Shown here: positions 43,601 to 53,969 of the stretch, piece after piece
Position numbering within the stretch: the first letter of the stretch is position 1
Layout of the letters: each line of letters opens with the position of its first letter
From: Axinella damicornis
Taxonomy: Eukaryota > Porifera > Demospongiae > Axinellida > Axinellidae
NCBI GenBank assembly: GCA_963931865.1
Contig: OZ007507.1
Span: forward strand, 17,165,681-17,229,680
DNA length: 64,000 nt
Reading direction: 5' to 3'
Translations under genes and position numbers: made by a program
Notes under the pieces: model-generated
Databases searched by the model: none
The model's input: only the letters and a program-made list of their open reading frames with translations
Told to the model about the DNA's origin: nothing

Positions 43601-46600
43601 TACTTCAGATTTAGCTATTTACCGCATACTTCCGGAAATGTTCCACGTTACGTATACGTGCCGTTGTAAATAAATTTATACAGGCATGAATGGACTTCCG
43701 GTACGTTGACGATTGGACTGTTCATGCAATTTCCAGCACATGATTTTGGGTTAGACCACTGCTTATCGATCGGCCCTTCACTTCTATACAGGGCAGTCCT
43801 ACGGAGAAGGGGTACACAGGAGTATATAATTACAATCACAATTCTACCTAGTTTATGTAGCGGAACCAATTAAGGAAAGATGTGCAGCTATAATCTATGA
43901 ATGATCAGGAGATTCTGAGCACTGTAAAGTGCATCCAACTATCGTAACCATGCATCTGTTGTCAAATAGCAGTCCACAATACTCTTTGATTCCTCGTATG
44001 GTTTTACAACTTTGTAGTTCAAATGAATGTGTTGAATGCTCCTTCCTGCCAATTTGCGGTACTCAGTGTGTGATTAATCAGCTAAAAGACTGTTTGCTAT
44101 TGTTTCTCCACCTGTAGGGATTATTGTGATCACAGAAGGACCCAGCAATATCACAGCATATGTTGGAGACTCAGTCACACTTCCTTGCCTGTACACTGGA
44201 ACTCTTGACCAGCCCAAGTGGAGAGTTGGAACAGTCGTATTTTTATCTTCTGACCCACCAGCTGGTTATGAGTATACGAATGAAGGGCTGCGTATTCTTA
44301 GTGTTTGGCCACTGCTCAATAACACACAGTTTGTATGTTTCTTTACCGAATTCATTGGAGGAGAGGGATTTAAAAACACTGAGAGCCATCCTGGCTTCAT
44401 CACTGTCAAGATTAGACGTAAGACAATTAAAGACCACTAACTTTGCACGCACAGATAATTGTCATGTCTTTATCAGCTGCTGTTTATATAAAGACAGATA
44501 CTCAACACTTGTTTACAATGTCGTATATTCCACGCATCTCATTCAATTCCCAACAGGTATATCCCCCACAAAACATATACCCCCAACTGACGGAATACCA
44601 CCAGCCTTCTCTGGTATGTATATAAGTATAATAACAAGTGTCAAACTCAAACTTAATGATCAAACACTATACCCTGGTTTTCTGGTGCATGCTATTTAGC
44701 TAATAAAGTGATTTCACTACAACAAAAGGATCATAAACATCCAAAAATAACACTTTTTAATCTTCCGGTATACATAGAATCAAGGGTCTTTTAGCCATCA
44801 TCCCGTATATACATATAATAATTATAGCGTTCATTATTAAATTCAATTCCAACACATGCAGTTTCTACTTCTGCAGCAAGGCCTCAGCGCATTACTACAT
44901 TTGTCAGGCAATCACATACCATAGCACCTGGAAGAACACTCTATACCTCAAGCACTCCCTTTGTTGCTTCTACACGTAAGATGACAACACCGAGCCCCAC
45001 GGTAGCAGCACCACAACCACGTCATAGAAAGACACTTGCTGTCCAACTAATAGGCGGTGGGTTGCACAAATTGTCAAGGCTTACTACGTTTATTGTGAGG
45101 CTAGTTGGCTAACCCTAATGTACCTATTGTCATTGAACTTGCATAGAATTAAAATAAAAGTCAACCCACAAAATTGACTCTGACTGCGCAATCCCTCACT
45201 TGATTATAACACATGTAATGTATGTTAACAAATGACACCATAAGACATAAATACAGTGTTACATTGCAACAACTTATCAGATCCTATAGTTACGAAAATG
45301 TTAGTAATCATTTGCTCACATCCTGAGTTTTTTTTACTCCTGTTCACATGGTTCGCTATAGCTAAGTGAGCCATGTATAGTGGTATAGGAAAGAATATTA
45401 TTATTTTGCAATACTGTAACAGTTCACTGAACAATAATTAATGAATTGCATTTTGAAACCTAGCTAGCTATTACACTCCTGGTAGGGGAAAAATTGTGCC
45501 GCGTAAATAAATAAATAATTAATTAATATAATGTTTGAGTACTTAGGCTTGGCCTACAGAAATTTTGACTACACCGCCGTGATCGCTATCATGCCCTGAC
45601 CTGAATGTAAAAAGTTGGTGTTGAAACTCACCTTGGTGGTGGAGATATGAGCGCTTTTGTCTCGCCGTGGCTGCCATTGCTCGAGCGCTCTCTTCGACTT
45701 CCGGTGGCAGTACCGTTCTTAGGAAAGGCACACGAAGATTCTGACCACACGGCCGTGATTGCTGTCGTTCACTGACGCTTATATGCCAAAACTCTCCGTG
45801 CTGGCGAAGTTGTGAGCGCTGTAACAGTTTCTTGTCTTCTCCTTGGGCCGCCATTGCTGACTCAGCTCAATCGATCGACGTTGGGCGATGCGCGACCGAG
45901 CACGGTCCTCACGTGGCATGTGCGTTAATTGGAGCAATACCTAGCTTGCGCTACCGTCGAGTCGCAACCGGTTGCAACGCAGCTACCAGGAGTGCGGTTG
46001 CCCCTCGATACAATCATGTAATAGTAGACTCAATACATCTGGTTGATCAACGGGAGTGTCATACTATGCACATCAATGAAGTAGCTACTCACTTAAGTTC
46101 ATATTCACTTCAATACTGCACAGGCAGAGAGGAGCACTGCTTATACTGGGAGGGGAAGAAAAGAATTTATAGCATAATTCCCAAATTTCTGTATGGTGTG
46201 TTGTGACATCTTAACTAGCAGGTGTTTTCTCCAACGTTCTATGCAGGAATAACCTTCGGTGTGGGAGTCTCATTTCTGTTGGTTGCTATCATAATAGCAA
46301 GTACATGTCTGTTCCTTTGCAGGCATGCGAAGCAGGTTTCAGGCAAGTGTTTAAAACTAGCGATTATGAGGACTGTTGTGCACATGGTATGTAATGTCTT
46401 GCTTTGGGCAGCAGGAATGGTAGCAAAGGTGACCTAATGCTCTGTACCAAGCAGAGCTTAAGTTGGTCAAGCAATATATACTTTCTTGCAGGCAAGAAGA
46501 ATGGGCTTATATACAGGCTTCCTTTTCCAACATTTAGTGCCCATGTTTTGCATAGGATGGTTGATATATATCGAGAGACTTGACGATATAATTGATGATC

Positions 46601-47060
46601 GATTGTGGAAGGTGTGAATTTATTCACTGAAATTGAATGGATCGATGGGCTTTATTGCCATTTCACACACTTCCATATTGCCTACTATAATTACTTAGTA
46701 CCCTTTTGCCATGGCCTGAAACTAGAACCAATTGAACAGGACAGCTTTGAATGCTGCTGGTTTTGCAAATAAATTTCTATTGATCTCCCTAAATTTACTA
46801 AGCTATAACTGATCCATGCACTTGATATCCTAAACAAAATCTCTAACAGGTGAAATTCTAGGTTGCACAGTTCCAGTATAGATCACACGTTTCCCATTGA
46901 TGTGTGGTTTAGATGAAATTAATAATTGCTCCATCTTACAGAGAATGTGGCATCAAAGCAAGAAGTGAAGATGGAAGAGAATCCAGCATATGAGACCCCT
47001 CCTTCAAAGATACACATGAAGAAGAATGAAGCATACTGCACAGTGACTCGTCATCTGTAG
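31636..47060 (+). CDS. Receptor R5: Ig single-pass membrane protein with NPAY tail and a 12.4-kb first intron
   Basis: Six plus-strand exons give 245 codons: 31636-31687 signal peptide (LLIFILLLLRLP); 44118-44417 V-like Ig (VTLPCLYTGT, Trp in PKWRVG, Cys in FVCFF, N-glycosylation sites); 44557-44613 Pro-rich stalk; 44862-44975 Ser/Thr-rich stalk; 46247-46342 membrane span (FGVGVSFLLVAIIIASTCLFL) ending CRHAKQ; 46942-47060 tail with ENPAYETPP and EAYCTVTRHL then TAG. All introns are phase 1. The membrane exon uses a GC donor (CAG then GCAAGT); the nearby GTTTCA would give the wrong phase. NPAY fits the NPxY class bound by PTB-domain adaptors and endocytic machinery. Linking the distant signal-peptide exon to the Ig exon is inference from phase and from the lack of a better one; the 12.4-kb intron holds the large FEN-like relic and a possible small gene. 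Unlike R1 and R2 no FN3 exon was found. Confidence 0.65.
31782..31926. repeat. Inverted repeat in R5 intron 1
   Basis: Arms AGTATCACCATAGTACCAAG and complement surround a CpG-containing centre with a second hairpin (GTTACGAGTGCGAAGCACGAGTAAC region). A MITE is likely. It starts about 100 bases after the signal-peptide exon. Confidence 0.75.
32564..32706. mobile_element. Palindromic MITE
   Basis: Arms of about 35 bases (AATGGTCTTACTAGATAC... with CTTGCAGATTTATCAA) face each other across about 70 bases. No clear target duplication. Confidence 0.7.
33220..33355 (+). promoter_or_regulatory. Candidate housekeeping-type promoter
   Basis: A GC-richer stretch with ETS-like motifs (ACTTCCGG near 33258, CACTTCCTG near 33289) and a pyrimidine tract (TTTCTCTCC) just before the ATG at 33356. 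Such clusters often mark broad promoters in animals. Inference only. Confidence 0.35.
33356..33591 (+). CDS. Two 5' exons of a small unidentified gene
   Basis: Exon 1, 33356-33386, has ATG in good context (AAGATGG) and encodes MAKGRATLFR, ending in phase 1 at GTAAGT. Exon 2, 33531-33591, follows TTCTTCCTAG and encodes GAGTWLLVLIAVSNGYTELAG, ending in phase 2 at GTAAGT. A third exon could start after ATGCAG at about 33672 and reach TAA near 33730, making a protein of about 50 residues with one hydrophobic segment. It lies just downstream of the promoter-like patch and just before the C-terminal end of the opposing FEN-like relic. I do not recognise the protein; it could be a small membrane or mitochondrial protein, or the start of a gene disrupted by the large insertion. 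Confidence 0.4.
35713..37187. mobile_element. Insertion with AACCTCGCCC inverted ends
   Basis: AACCTCGCCC at 35713 and GGGCGAGGTT ending 37187 bound 1.47 kb that interrupts the coding blocks of the FEN-like relic. The inside is CpG-richer, has (GTCT)n near 35758-35778, and contains a further MITE. No transposase recognised. Confidence 0.6.
36368..37015. mobile_element. Nested MITE with TA target site
   Basis: Inverted ends CCTTAAGGACAGGTTTAAT flanked by TA on both sides, subterminal TTTTGCGATTT repeated in the other arm. It sits inside the 35713-37187 insertion. Confidence 0.75.
38889..39513 (+). repeat. 42-bp coding minisatellite
   Basis: About 14 near-identical 42-bp units (TCAAGTCCAAGTGTGTCCCT then ACCTACTGCTGGGTC), with higher-order alternation of two or three variants. 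All three frames are open, so the antisense-looking or shifted frames are shadows. The frame giving SSSPSVSLP is the one that connects to the finger exon. Confidence 0.9.
39533..40256. mobile_element. Third-level insertion with TCATA target duplication
   Basis: Ends CAGGGCCGTCGGAAGC and complement of CAAGGCCGTCGGAAGC, flanked by TCATA on both sides (39528-39532 and 40257-40261). Excision rejoins LGVH with RKPLF in frame. It contains the GGGGTCTGGGGGCAT motif seen in other elements here. The superfamily is uncertain because a 5-bp duplication is unusual for hAT. Confidence 0.8.
41667..41754. mobile_element. hAT-type MITE, 8-bp target duplication
   Basis: 88-bp copy of the TAGCCTCGTTCCCAGGCC family flanked by GCTCGATG on both sides, inserted in the FEN-like relic between two coding blocks. 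Confidence 0.92.
45541..45855. repeat. Diverged tandem duplication in an R5 intron
   Basis: Two units of about 170 bp are similar: GATTCTGACCACACGGCCGTGATTGC echoes the text starting TTTTGACTACACCGCCGTG, and the GAGCGCT parts also recur. The frames across it are not supported by splice sites. Confidence 0.5.
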
Positions 47061-48606
47061 CTGAAAACATGACATTTGTTGGATTAACCTTGATTCCGAT
47101 TATGGAAGACTGGTAATTACTGAAGCTCAGTAGGGCATGCCTTTTAAGGTGATAGTTATTGATGAAAGAAATTGAATCCGCAAAAAAAAAAATTTCTGGG
47201 ACCAGCTGGGATTTGAACACAACTTTAAGCTTCTGGATACTAGTCAGATGCTCTCACCACAAATTGAAGCCCACTATAGGATCTGTTAGCATGCAATGAT
47301 ACAGTTATCAATGAGTATTATAATAGCTAATTCAGTTGTGATTAGTTTCCTAGCTTTCCCAATATTATATTGTTACAGGCCTGTGAAATTCCATGGCCAA
47401 TCATCAAGTTTGTGCATGGTGTACATACATACTTCTTGGGTGGCTGCATGGGTCACATGCAGAACTGTTCCAGAATGGTCAGGAGGCATGCAATATAAGT
47501 GTGGGTGCATGTACAGTGTATGGGTGGTGTTGGATTTCGAAGGATAATGATAATGTGCACTATCACAGCACAATTATAGTACACCAGTGACAATGCTATG
47601 AACACTTGGATTTATGTACACCAAACCTGTGGAATGCAGTCATTACCAAGCCTGTTAGCTACAGTTGAAACCTACAGCAGCGACAAAGAACATGCATGAG
47701 AGTCTACAGCAAATGTAGCGATTAATGGTTGTATGCAATCATGCCTGTATACACACACATGCATGCTATACGATTAGAAATCCATGCAGTGATCATAATC
47801 ATGTATATCATTGTCTACCCTCTTCCACCATACGCATGCAGATACATAACAACAGACATTATTATAAAGTCAAACTCGCATTAAAAGACAAACCCTCACT
47901 GTTTACGACACAATGATGTTGTTGATCATGCATGATTTAAAAATGGAAGGTTATATTTTAGCCAAGATATGGGATATATCATACTGTCGTGGGCCCATAT
48001 TCTTTGTCACGAGAATCAAAGCACACTGCACCAGCTGTACATGCTGCCCAGTATTAAGCACCCAGGGGAGCTTCACAAGCGTGGTTATTGACCCTCTCAC
48101 TGTCATAGGCCACTTTTGTGGCCTTGAAAATAAGATAAAAGTGCCCACATGAGTAGGAATCCAATGGTGAAAGGGTTAACAATAATCAATGATCTTTAAC
48201 CGCAATTGTGAAGCTTGGGTATACTATCAAGCATCTCATTTTTAATGTTGTCATCTAGTAAGCCCTGCTTCCCAGGCTCCTACCCCTAGATCTATATAGA
48301 ATTTTAACAATATATATAGTCCCAATTAGTCGAGTCTGGTGCCCATGCACAAGTTATATAATATGTTACATTTGAACATGTACACCCCCACTATTGGCCA
48401 CAAATTACAACTATGACCATCAAGTTGGGTACTTAGTAATTTCTCCTTTAGGCCAAATCCTTATAGATGTCAGGGTAGAGAACTTGAAATACAAATCTAT
48501 ATATAGAATGGTATGTCTGCATGAATACAAGGTCAAAGAAACATCCATGTACATCTAGATACGTAACTCCAGTACTGCATGTATAAAAGACACATACATC
48601 CATGAT
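47061..48606. other. Intergenic spacer between convergent R5 and R6
   Basis: R5 ends at 47060 and R6, on the other strand, ends at 48607. A short element-like piece at about 48087-48179 has piggyBac-style ends (TTGACCCTCTCACTG... and ...GGTGAAAGGGTTAA). No exon recognised. Confidence 0.4.
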
Positions 48607-51600
48607 TCAAATCATAGTCTCAATCCCTTTCTGGGACGGTAATCTGAGTTTTCTCCTTTGTGAGTGAATGTATGGGGAACTCTCATATTGAACTTCTTCG
48701 TTTTCTGGGTCATCTTTTCCACTACTTGACTGGATCCCACCTTGAGGTGCCAGTCCACCATGCCTCTGTGCTTGATGTACCTGAACAGAAATAAGTATTC
48801 AACCCATGCTCCTTATTTCAATCCTTAACTGAAGGCTGAATGTATGACATTGTAATATTATCTGGTCATAGGTATAACGCACTTTGATCTTAAACCTACC
48901 TCATTGGGAACTTTTGGAACTGTATAGCTGTGGTCCGATCTTTGTAATTTTCTCTTGCCACACGCTATGATGACAATGCATGTTACAACTATCATGGTGA
49001 AACACACTATTCCGAGAATAATAAAGACACTGGAGAGGTCGTTTTCAGCAACTGGATATGAAGGAAGGAAAAGCAATAAGGGTGGTATTAAATTGATGGT
49101 ATATACTGTATTTCAACCCAACAATAGAATTACTGTGATTCGCCACACTTCTCCTATTACAGTGACTTACATAACGATTGTTAATAAATCTCATCACTTG
49201 ATTTTCCGTCAGGTCTACATACTACGTATTCTGTCTGACCCATGATAGAACATCTAGCCTCTACTATAACATTATTCATAATGGCAAACTATCAACTCAT
49301 GAATATTGTGAATATACTGGGATAAACAATCCTGTACCTGTCCTTGAGGTAGTCCCAACTGAGGCAGGACTTAGCCCATGAAAATTGACTGCAAAAAGTG
49401 TGAAATTGTACTCAGTCTCCGCTTCGAGTCCAGTGAGAGTTGTTGTGATTAGCTGACCAGGAGAGAAAGGGCCAGGAATGGACTGCACAAGACCAGCAGG
49501 GCTGGTAAAATTGACGGCAATGGAGAGTATGGGTGGGATTCCCTCTGGAGAAAGTTGTATCTCAATGGTGAGGGAGGAGGAGGTGGAGGAGAGGACGGAG
49601 GAGGATGTGGGGGCACCTGAGGAGATACAAGCATTTATAGGGTGCTAATGAACAAACTGAAACAGCTGTTTGTCCACATAGTGCAAACCCTTTGAGGGCA
49701 AATTGCCCTTGCGCAGGCATTATACAGAATTCAGGCACCTAGTAACCATTCAAATTGAAACGCCATTCACAAAAAAAATTAAATTAGCAATGCCCAAAGG
49801 TACATTTGTTCCTGTTCAGCAAGTTAACAAATCAGATTTCAAAGGTGTTTAGCTACTTCCCCACACCAGTGAAAGATAGTAGCTGGTCTTGTTTGACAAA
49901 ATTGCGATTGGAAGCAGCTATATGGTGCTGAGGGTCACGTAGCAAACAGTCTGAGCAAAACGGTACTTGTTTTGAATCAGTCTTCGGTAAGTTAAAACAC
50001 CTGGTATATTGGGGTTCTATAATGAGTATTGTCAGACAAACAGAAGCTATAGGGGGTCCCATCAAACCCCACAGAACTGCATGTCTGGCAGATGCAGTTG
50101 TTCGTCAACAAGTAGCCCAAAGAATTTGCTAATTGCTACCATAATGGAGAGCTTGTAGTTAATTTTCTCAGATTCAATATCATCAAAGTAAAGCATTGTT
50201 AACATGACTACTGCTATAATAACCTGGTATACTTTGGACTCCAGTGATAGTTAATCTCACAGGGGTGGTGCAAACTTCTTCGCCTCCAGTATCGCTATAT
50301 ATAAGCACAACACTCAACTTCACTGTTGTTATGTTGTGGCACTGCCAGTACATGCAGCGTTGATGACAGCATCCCCACTCCTGATCTCGAAGGGACACTG
50401 TATGCATCAGCTTCAGAGTCGATCATGATTGTACGGTTGATCCTCCACTGGATGCTGCATACCCTTGTTGTAACTGCTGTACACTGAAACACACCAAGTT
50501 CACCAGGTGCAGTTTGCACTGGAGTAGGGTACTCAATAAATCCTGAAAGAAATTGATGGCATCAGCAGTGGATTCAGCACTACTACTATATACACCAGAC
50601 ATATTTGGCAGACACTAAATCAACAGATATAGTATATCATGTATGATATCAGCTATCTTACATCAGACTACCCTCATCCCTGCATACAAACAAAGTAGCT
50701 CAAATTGATCATCCCAGTACCTGCACTGATGATCAGCATTCCCGCAGAACTGCAGGTCTGCTCGATGAATCCCTGTCCAGCATGTATTTCGAAACAACAC
50801 TGGTATGTCGTTGCATTTATGGACACATCCACTTTGTGAACGATCAGTCCAGTACCATTGTAGCTATGTCCAGAAGGTAGTCGACTCACTACATGTGTCA
50901 TCTGGTTAATCATCCAATGTGGAACGCCTCTTGTGCCGGTGTATGTACAAGGAAAGAAAGCATTGTTGCCAACAACTGCCTTGGTGTCATGTGGTTGTTC
51001 CATGAAGGTCACATCTTGTCCTATACAGGTCAACAGAAGCATCATGGCATGCATGCAGATCCAAATTAGGAGTATACAAATCAACGTGTAGAGTTAATGT
51101 TCAGCCATTGCAAGCATGCAGCTCCTAATTAGAACAGCTGCAATTGCAATGTAAGTGGTGATTGTGGATGATAATGCACACATAGACTAGTCTAAGACAA
51201 TGAAGCTGCAAGTATATAGGAGATATGTTTGTAGTCAAGCCCTTTATGCTATGCAGTTAGTCTAAATTGGATGCCCTGAGATTGCTTTTGAGGTCATTCA
51301 GGCTGAAACCCAATAAGATGCATGCAGCAACTCCATCCATTTACTGCCTGCAAATGACTATGTGATCTCCATCTTCATCACCATAACACAAGGTGGGAAA
51401 ATGCCTTGTCACGAGATTTGTCATTGAAGTCATGCAACACCACTACTTAACTGACGTCGACTGGCTGGGCCGTTCGTCAACCTCCAGGAGGCTAAACTGC
51501 ACAGACCTCAATTTGTGCTGAGGATATCAAATACACTAGATCTGGATGTGGGGTTAATTCAATCTCTGTGGACCGTCGCCACACGCACTACTTCCGAACA

Positions 51601-51759
51601 GAAATAGGGGCGACCGTGCCACACCCCTCAATTGTATTTACACAGAGATGACGCTTAGCTAAATTATAATGCAGGTTTCTTACCCGTTGACCCTTTCAGT
51701 ACATAGATGACCATGACTAAGAATAACCAATTCTTGAGATTTGACTGCAGTAGTGCCAT
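48607..51759 (-). CDS. Receptor R6: two Ig, FN3, membrane span, tail (frame break in second Ig exon)
   Basis: Six minus-strand exons. 51759-51684 signal peptide (WLFLVMVIYVLKGSTG). 51020-50721 V-like Ig (FFPCTYTGT, PHWMIN, TYQCCFE). 50542-50224 second Ig (VFQCTA, IQWRIN, VECCAY). 49616-49338 FN3 (LTIEIQLSPEG, YNFTLFAVNFHGLSPAS). 49051-48900 membrane span (VFIILGIVCFTMIVVTCIVII) and basic CGKRK. 48780-48607 tail with EEVQYESSPY, ending ETMI and TGA. Junctions are phase 1 up to the membrane exon, which leaves in phase 0. The second Ig exon is 319 nt, two short of a phase 1-1 length: just after VECCAYI the frame is lost in a TATATATAG run and recovers as YSDTGGEEV in another frame. A 2-nt contraction of the TA run explains this exactly; it may be a null allele, recent pseudogenisation or an assembly error. 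Function inferred as surface recognition. Confidence 0.7.
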
Positions 51760-53518
51760 TCTTCCTCGAATATCTGACGTGGAGCAGCAAAGAGCGTAGC
51801 CATGCAACTCATGGCGCATGTAATTTCCTATCATGGTAAAACAATCTATGTGACGTCACTTAAGCACTCATATGCTCGCACTAGCATGGCACGGCCGAGA
51901 AGGTCATGAGTCGTCCGTCCGACAGGGCTTTGGCGGCTCGTACTTTCCCCTTGCACTGCCCTGCTACTGTGAAAATAATGGTGCCAAAAAAAGGAAAACA
52001 GTCGCAGCTCGTCAAGCAGTTTCTCGCCTGCTTTGCAGCGTCTGTGGAAATGCAGTCCGACTGGGTTTTCAACTCCACTGGTAGCATGCAACAGTGCATG
52101 CAACACCATAATAGATCTATGGCAACACACAGCAGATGTATATACCATGTATGGCAACATCAATTCCGTTCTGTTTTCCTGCGTCGCGAAAACAATGCAA
52201 TTAGCTATAGCTCGCTAGAGCATGCAGTACTTGGGACCGTGCTGTGAAAACCAATCATGAATGAGTGCATGGTCTTCTACGTCGGTGTGGGATATGGCAT
52301 GGGTAGCTACGTGTTTTGAAAATTTCCCAGTCCATGATCATGAGTAGATGTAGCTAGTGCATGGCTGAACATCAACTCGCTTCGGATTTTGGCTATATAC
52401 ATGTAGCTAGCACACATATATGCAGAGATTTTCATTTGCAAATTATTCAAGCATGAAGTATGAAGGTGTGTATCTAAAAGGCAAGCACATAAAATAGTAC
52501 AGAACAAATTATGTTTGATTTGGTCTTTATCTTCCTCCTGTGGAGAATGCATGCATGGTTGAAAGAAAATTACTTGAGACGAAAACCATGCACAGTAGGA
52601 AATACACAATTTGTATGCTTAATGTGCAAACGACAATAACAAGGGCACATTCGACTGCTAGCTACCTTACCCCACAAGGATTGCTGCTATTAGCACAGCA
52701 ACAACAACAGCAAACAAGACTGGAAGAAGGATACCAAGACTGGAAGAAGGATACCAAGTCTAGAACTATTGCCAAACTGTTATCTATTGGAAGAGAACAT
52801 AATTATAATAGAAATATATTATAAAGATAGAATAGAATATTCTATTCTAAAATTGCACTCCAAATCATGCTATCACATGCAGTTATCAATCAGTTGCACA
52901 GTAAAGAATCTTTGATACAGCAATAACTGTACACAGAAAGTATATGCAACGACATGGATGCAGTTATCAGTCAGGTATCAGTCCCTATTATGTAGGCAGG
53001 AGGTCCTTGACGCTGTGTAGTAGCGTACTGCATGCTTGAATTGATTGTCACCAGCACTAGCCTCACACAGTGGTAGCTAATGTGATGCCACGCTGTTTTT
53101 GCCACCGTCTCAAGCCGCCGTACGGGCCCAGTTGTTGGTTGTCGGTATCCTTCAGACCGCGTGGCACAACTCTTGGGCGCTGCTGCATTGCTCGTAGGTG
53201 GAGCAGTGGGCGTGGCAGCATCGCCTTGCTGTTTATTGTCCACGGTTCGGCGACCGTCGAGTACGAGTTTCGGTGTCAGTCGCGTCGAGTACGAGTTCCA
53301 GTGTCAGTCGCGTCGAGTACGAGTTCTCCCGCCCCAGAGACATCTTCGGTATTTTCGCACACGCTCTCATGAAGAAACGCAGCAATAGTGGGACAGGAAA
53401 ATTCACTTGGCCAGTAGCTACCCTCTGCCATGACGCTTAGCTACCTTTATGCACTCGATAATCGTTTGTTTACTTTTCTGTTTGAACCTAGAAACCACGT
53501 AGAAACAGCTGCAGCATT
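51760..53518. other. Region upstream of R6 with short tandem repeats
   Basis: CpG-richer text at 51850-52080 has open frames on both strands without family resemblance. A 21-bp tandem (AGACTGGAAGAAGGATACCA) lies at about 52719-52762, and a 28-bp tandem (GTCGAGTACGAGTT) at about 53257-53325. No supported exon. Confidence 0.4.
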
Positions 53519-53828
53519 AACCAATCAGCTCGTGATTACACTTGAAGGGCTCAGTGGAAAAAGGGGACAAGTGTTTTTTACCAACTCTAAAGGTCAAAGG
53601 TCAACCATATGGCCATGTGTTTTCTGAATCAATTAAGGCTGGATCTTAACAGTCCATCCTTTCAACTATTGAAATTCAACCTTAATGTCTTGTTACACTG
53701 CGAAAACACAAAGTTGACCTTTGACCTTTAGGGTTGGTCAAAAGTGCTTATCCCCTTTTTCCACTGAGCCCTTCACTTTTTTCCACTCGTACCAGTGCAA
53801 AAAAGTGTAATCAGCAGCTGATTGGCTG
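53519..53828. mobile_element. Long inverted-repeat element downstream of R7
   Basis: Outer arms CCAATCAGCT..TGATTACACTT pair with their complement at about 53805-53828, and inner arms TGAAGGGCTCAGTGGAAAAA pair with 53756-53775. A third pair (AAAGGTCAAAGGTCAAC) lies closer to the centre. A MITE without a clear target duplication. Confidence 0.75.
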
Positions 53829-53969
53829 AAAGCAGTGCAGATTACAGAAATAATTGCACTCTCGCGGTATAGGCGTTTTATACAGAAACTTGTTATCACT
53901 ATATGATTATGATTATAATAACCCGAATCACATACTAGAAAGTAAATTGACTTGACGACAGGTCGTATT

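Noticed and set aside
45543..46206. Open frames across the tandem duplication in the R5 intron
   Set aside because: No acceptor or donor in the phase required by the flanking R5 exons; treated as intronic repeat.
51846..52247. Four overlapping frames on both strands
   Set aside because: CpG-rich stretch; no recognisable protein and no splice context.
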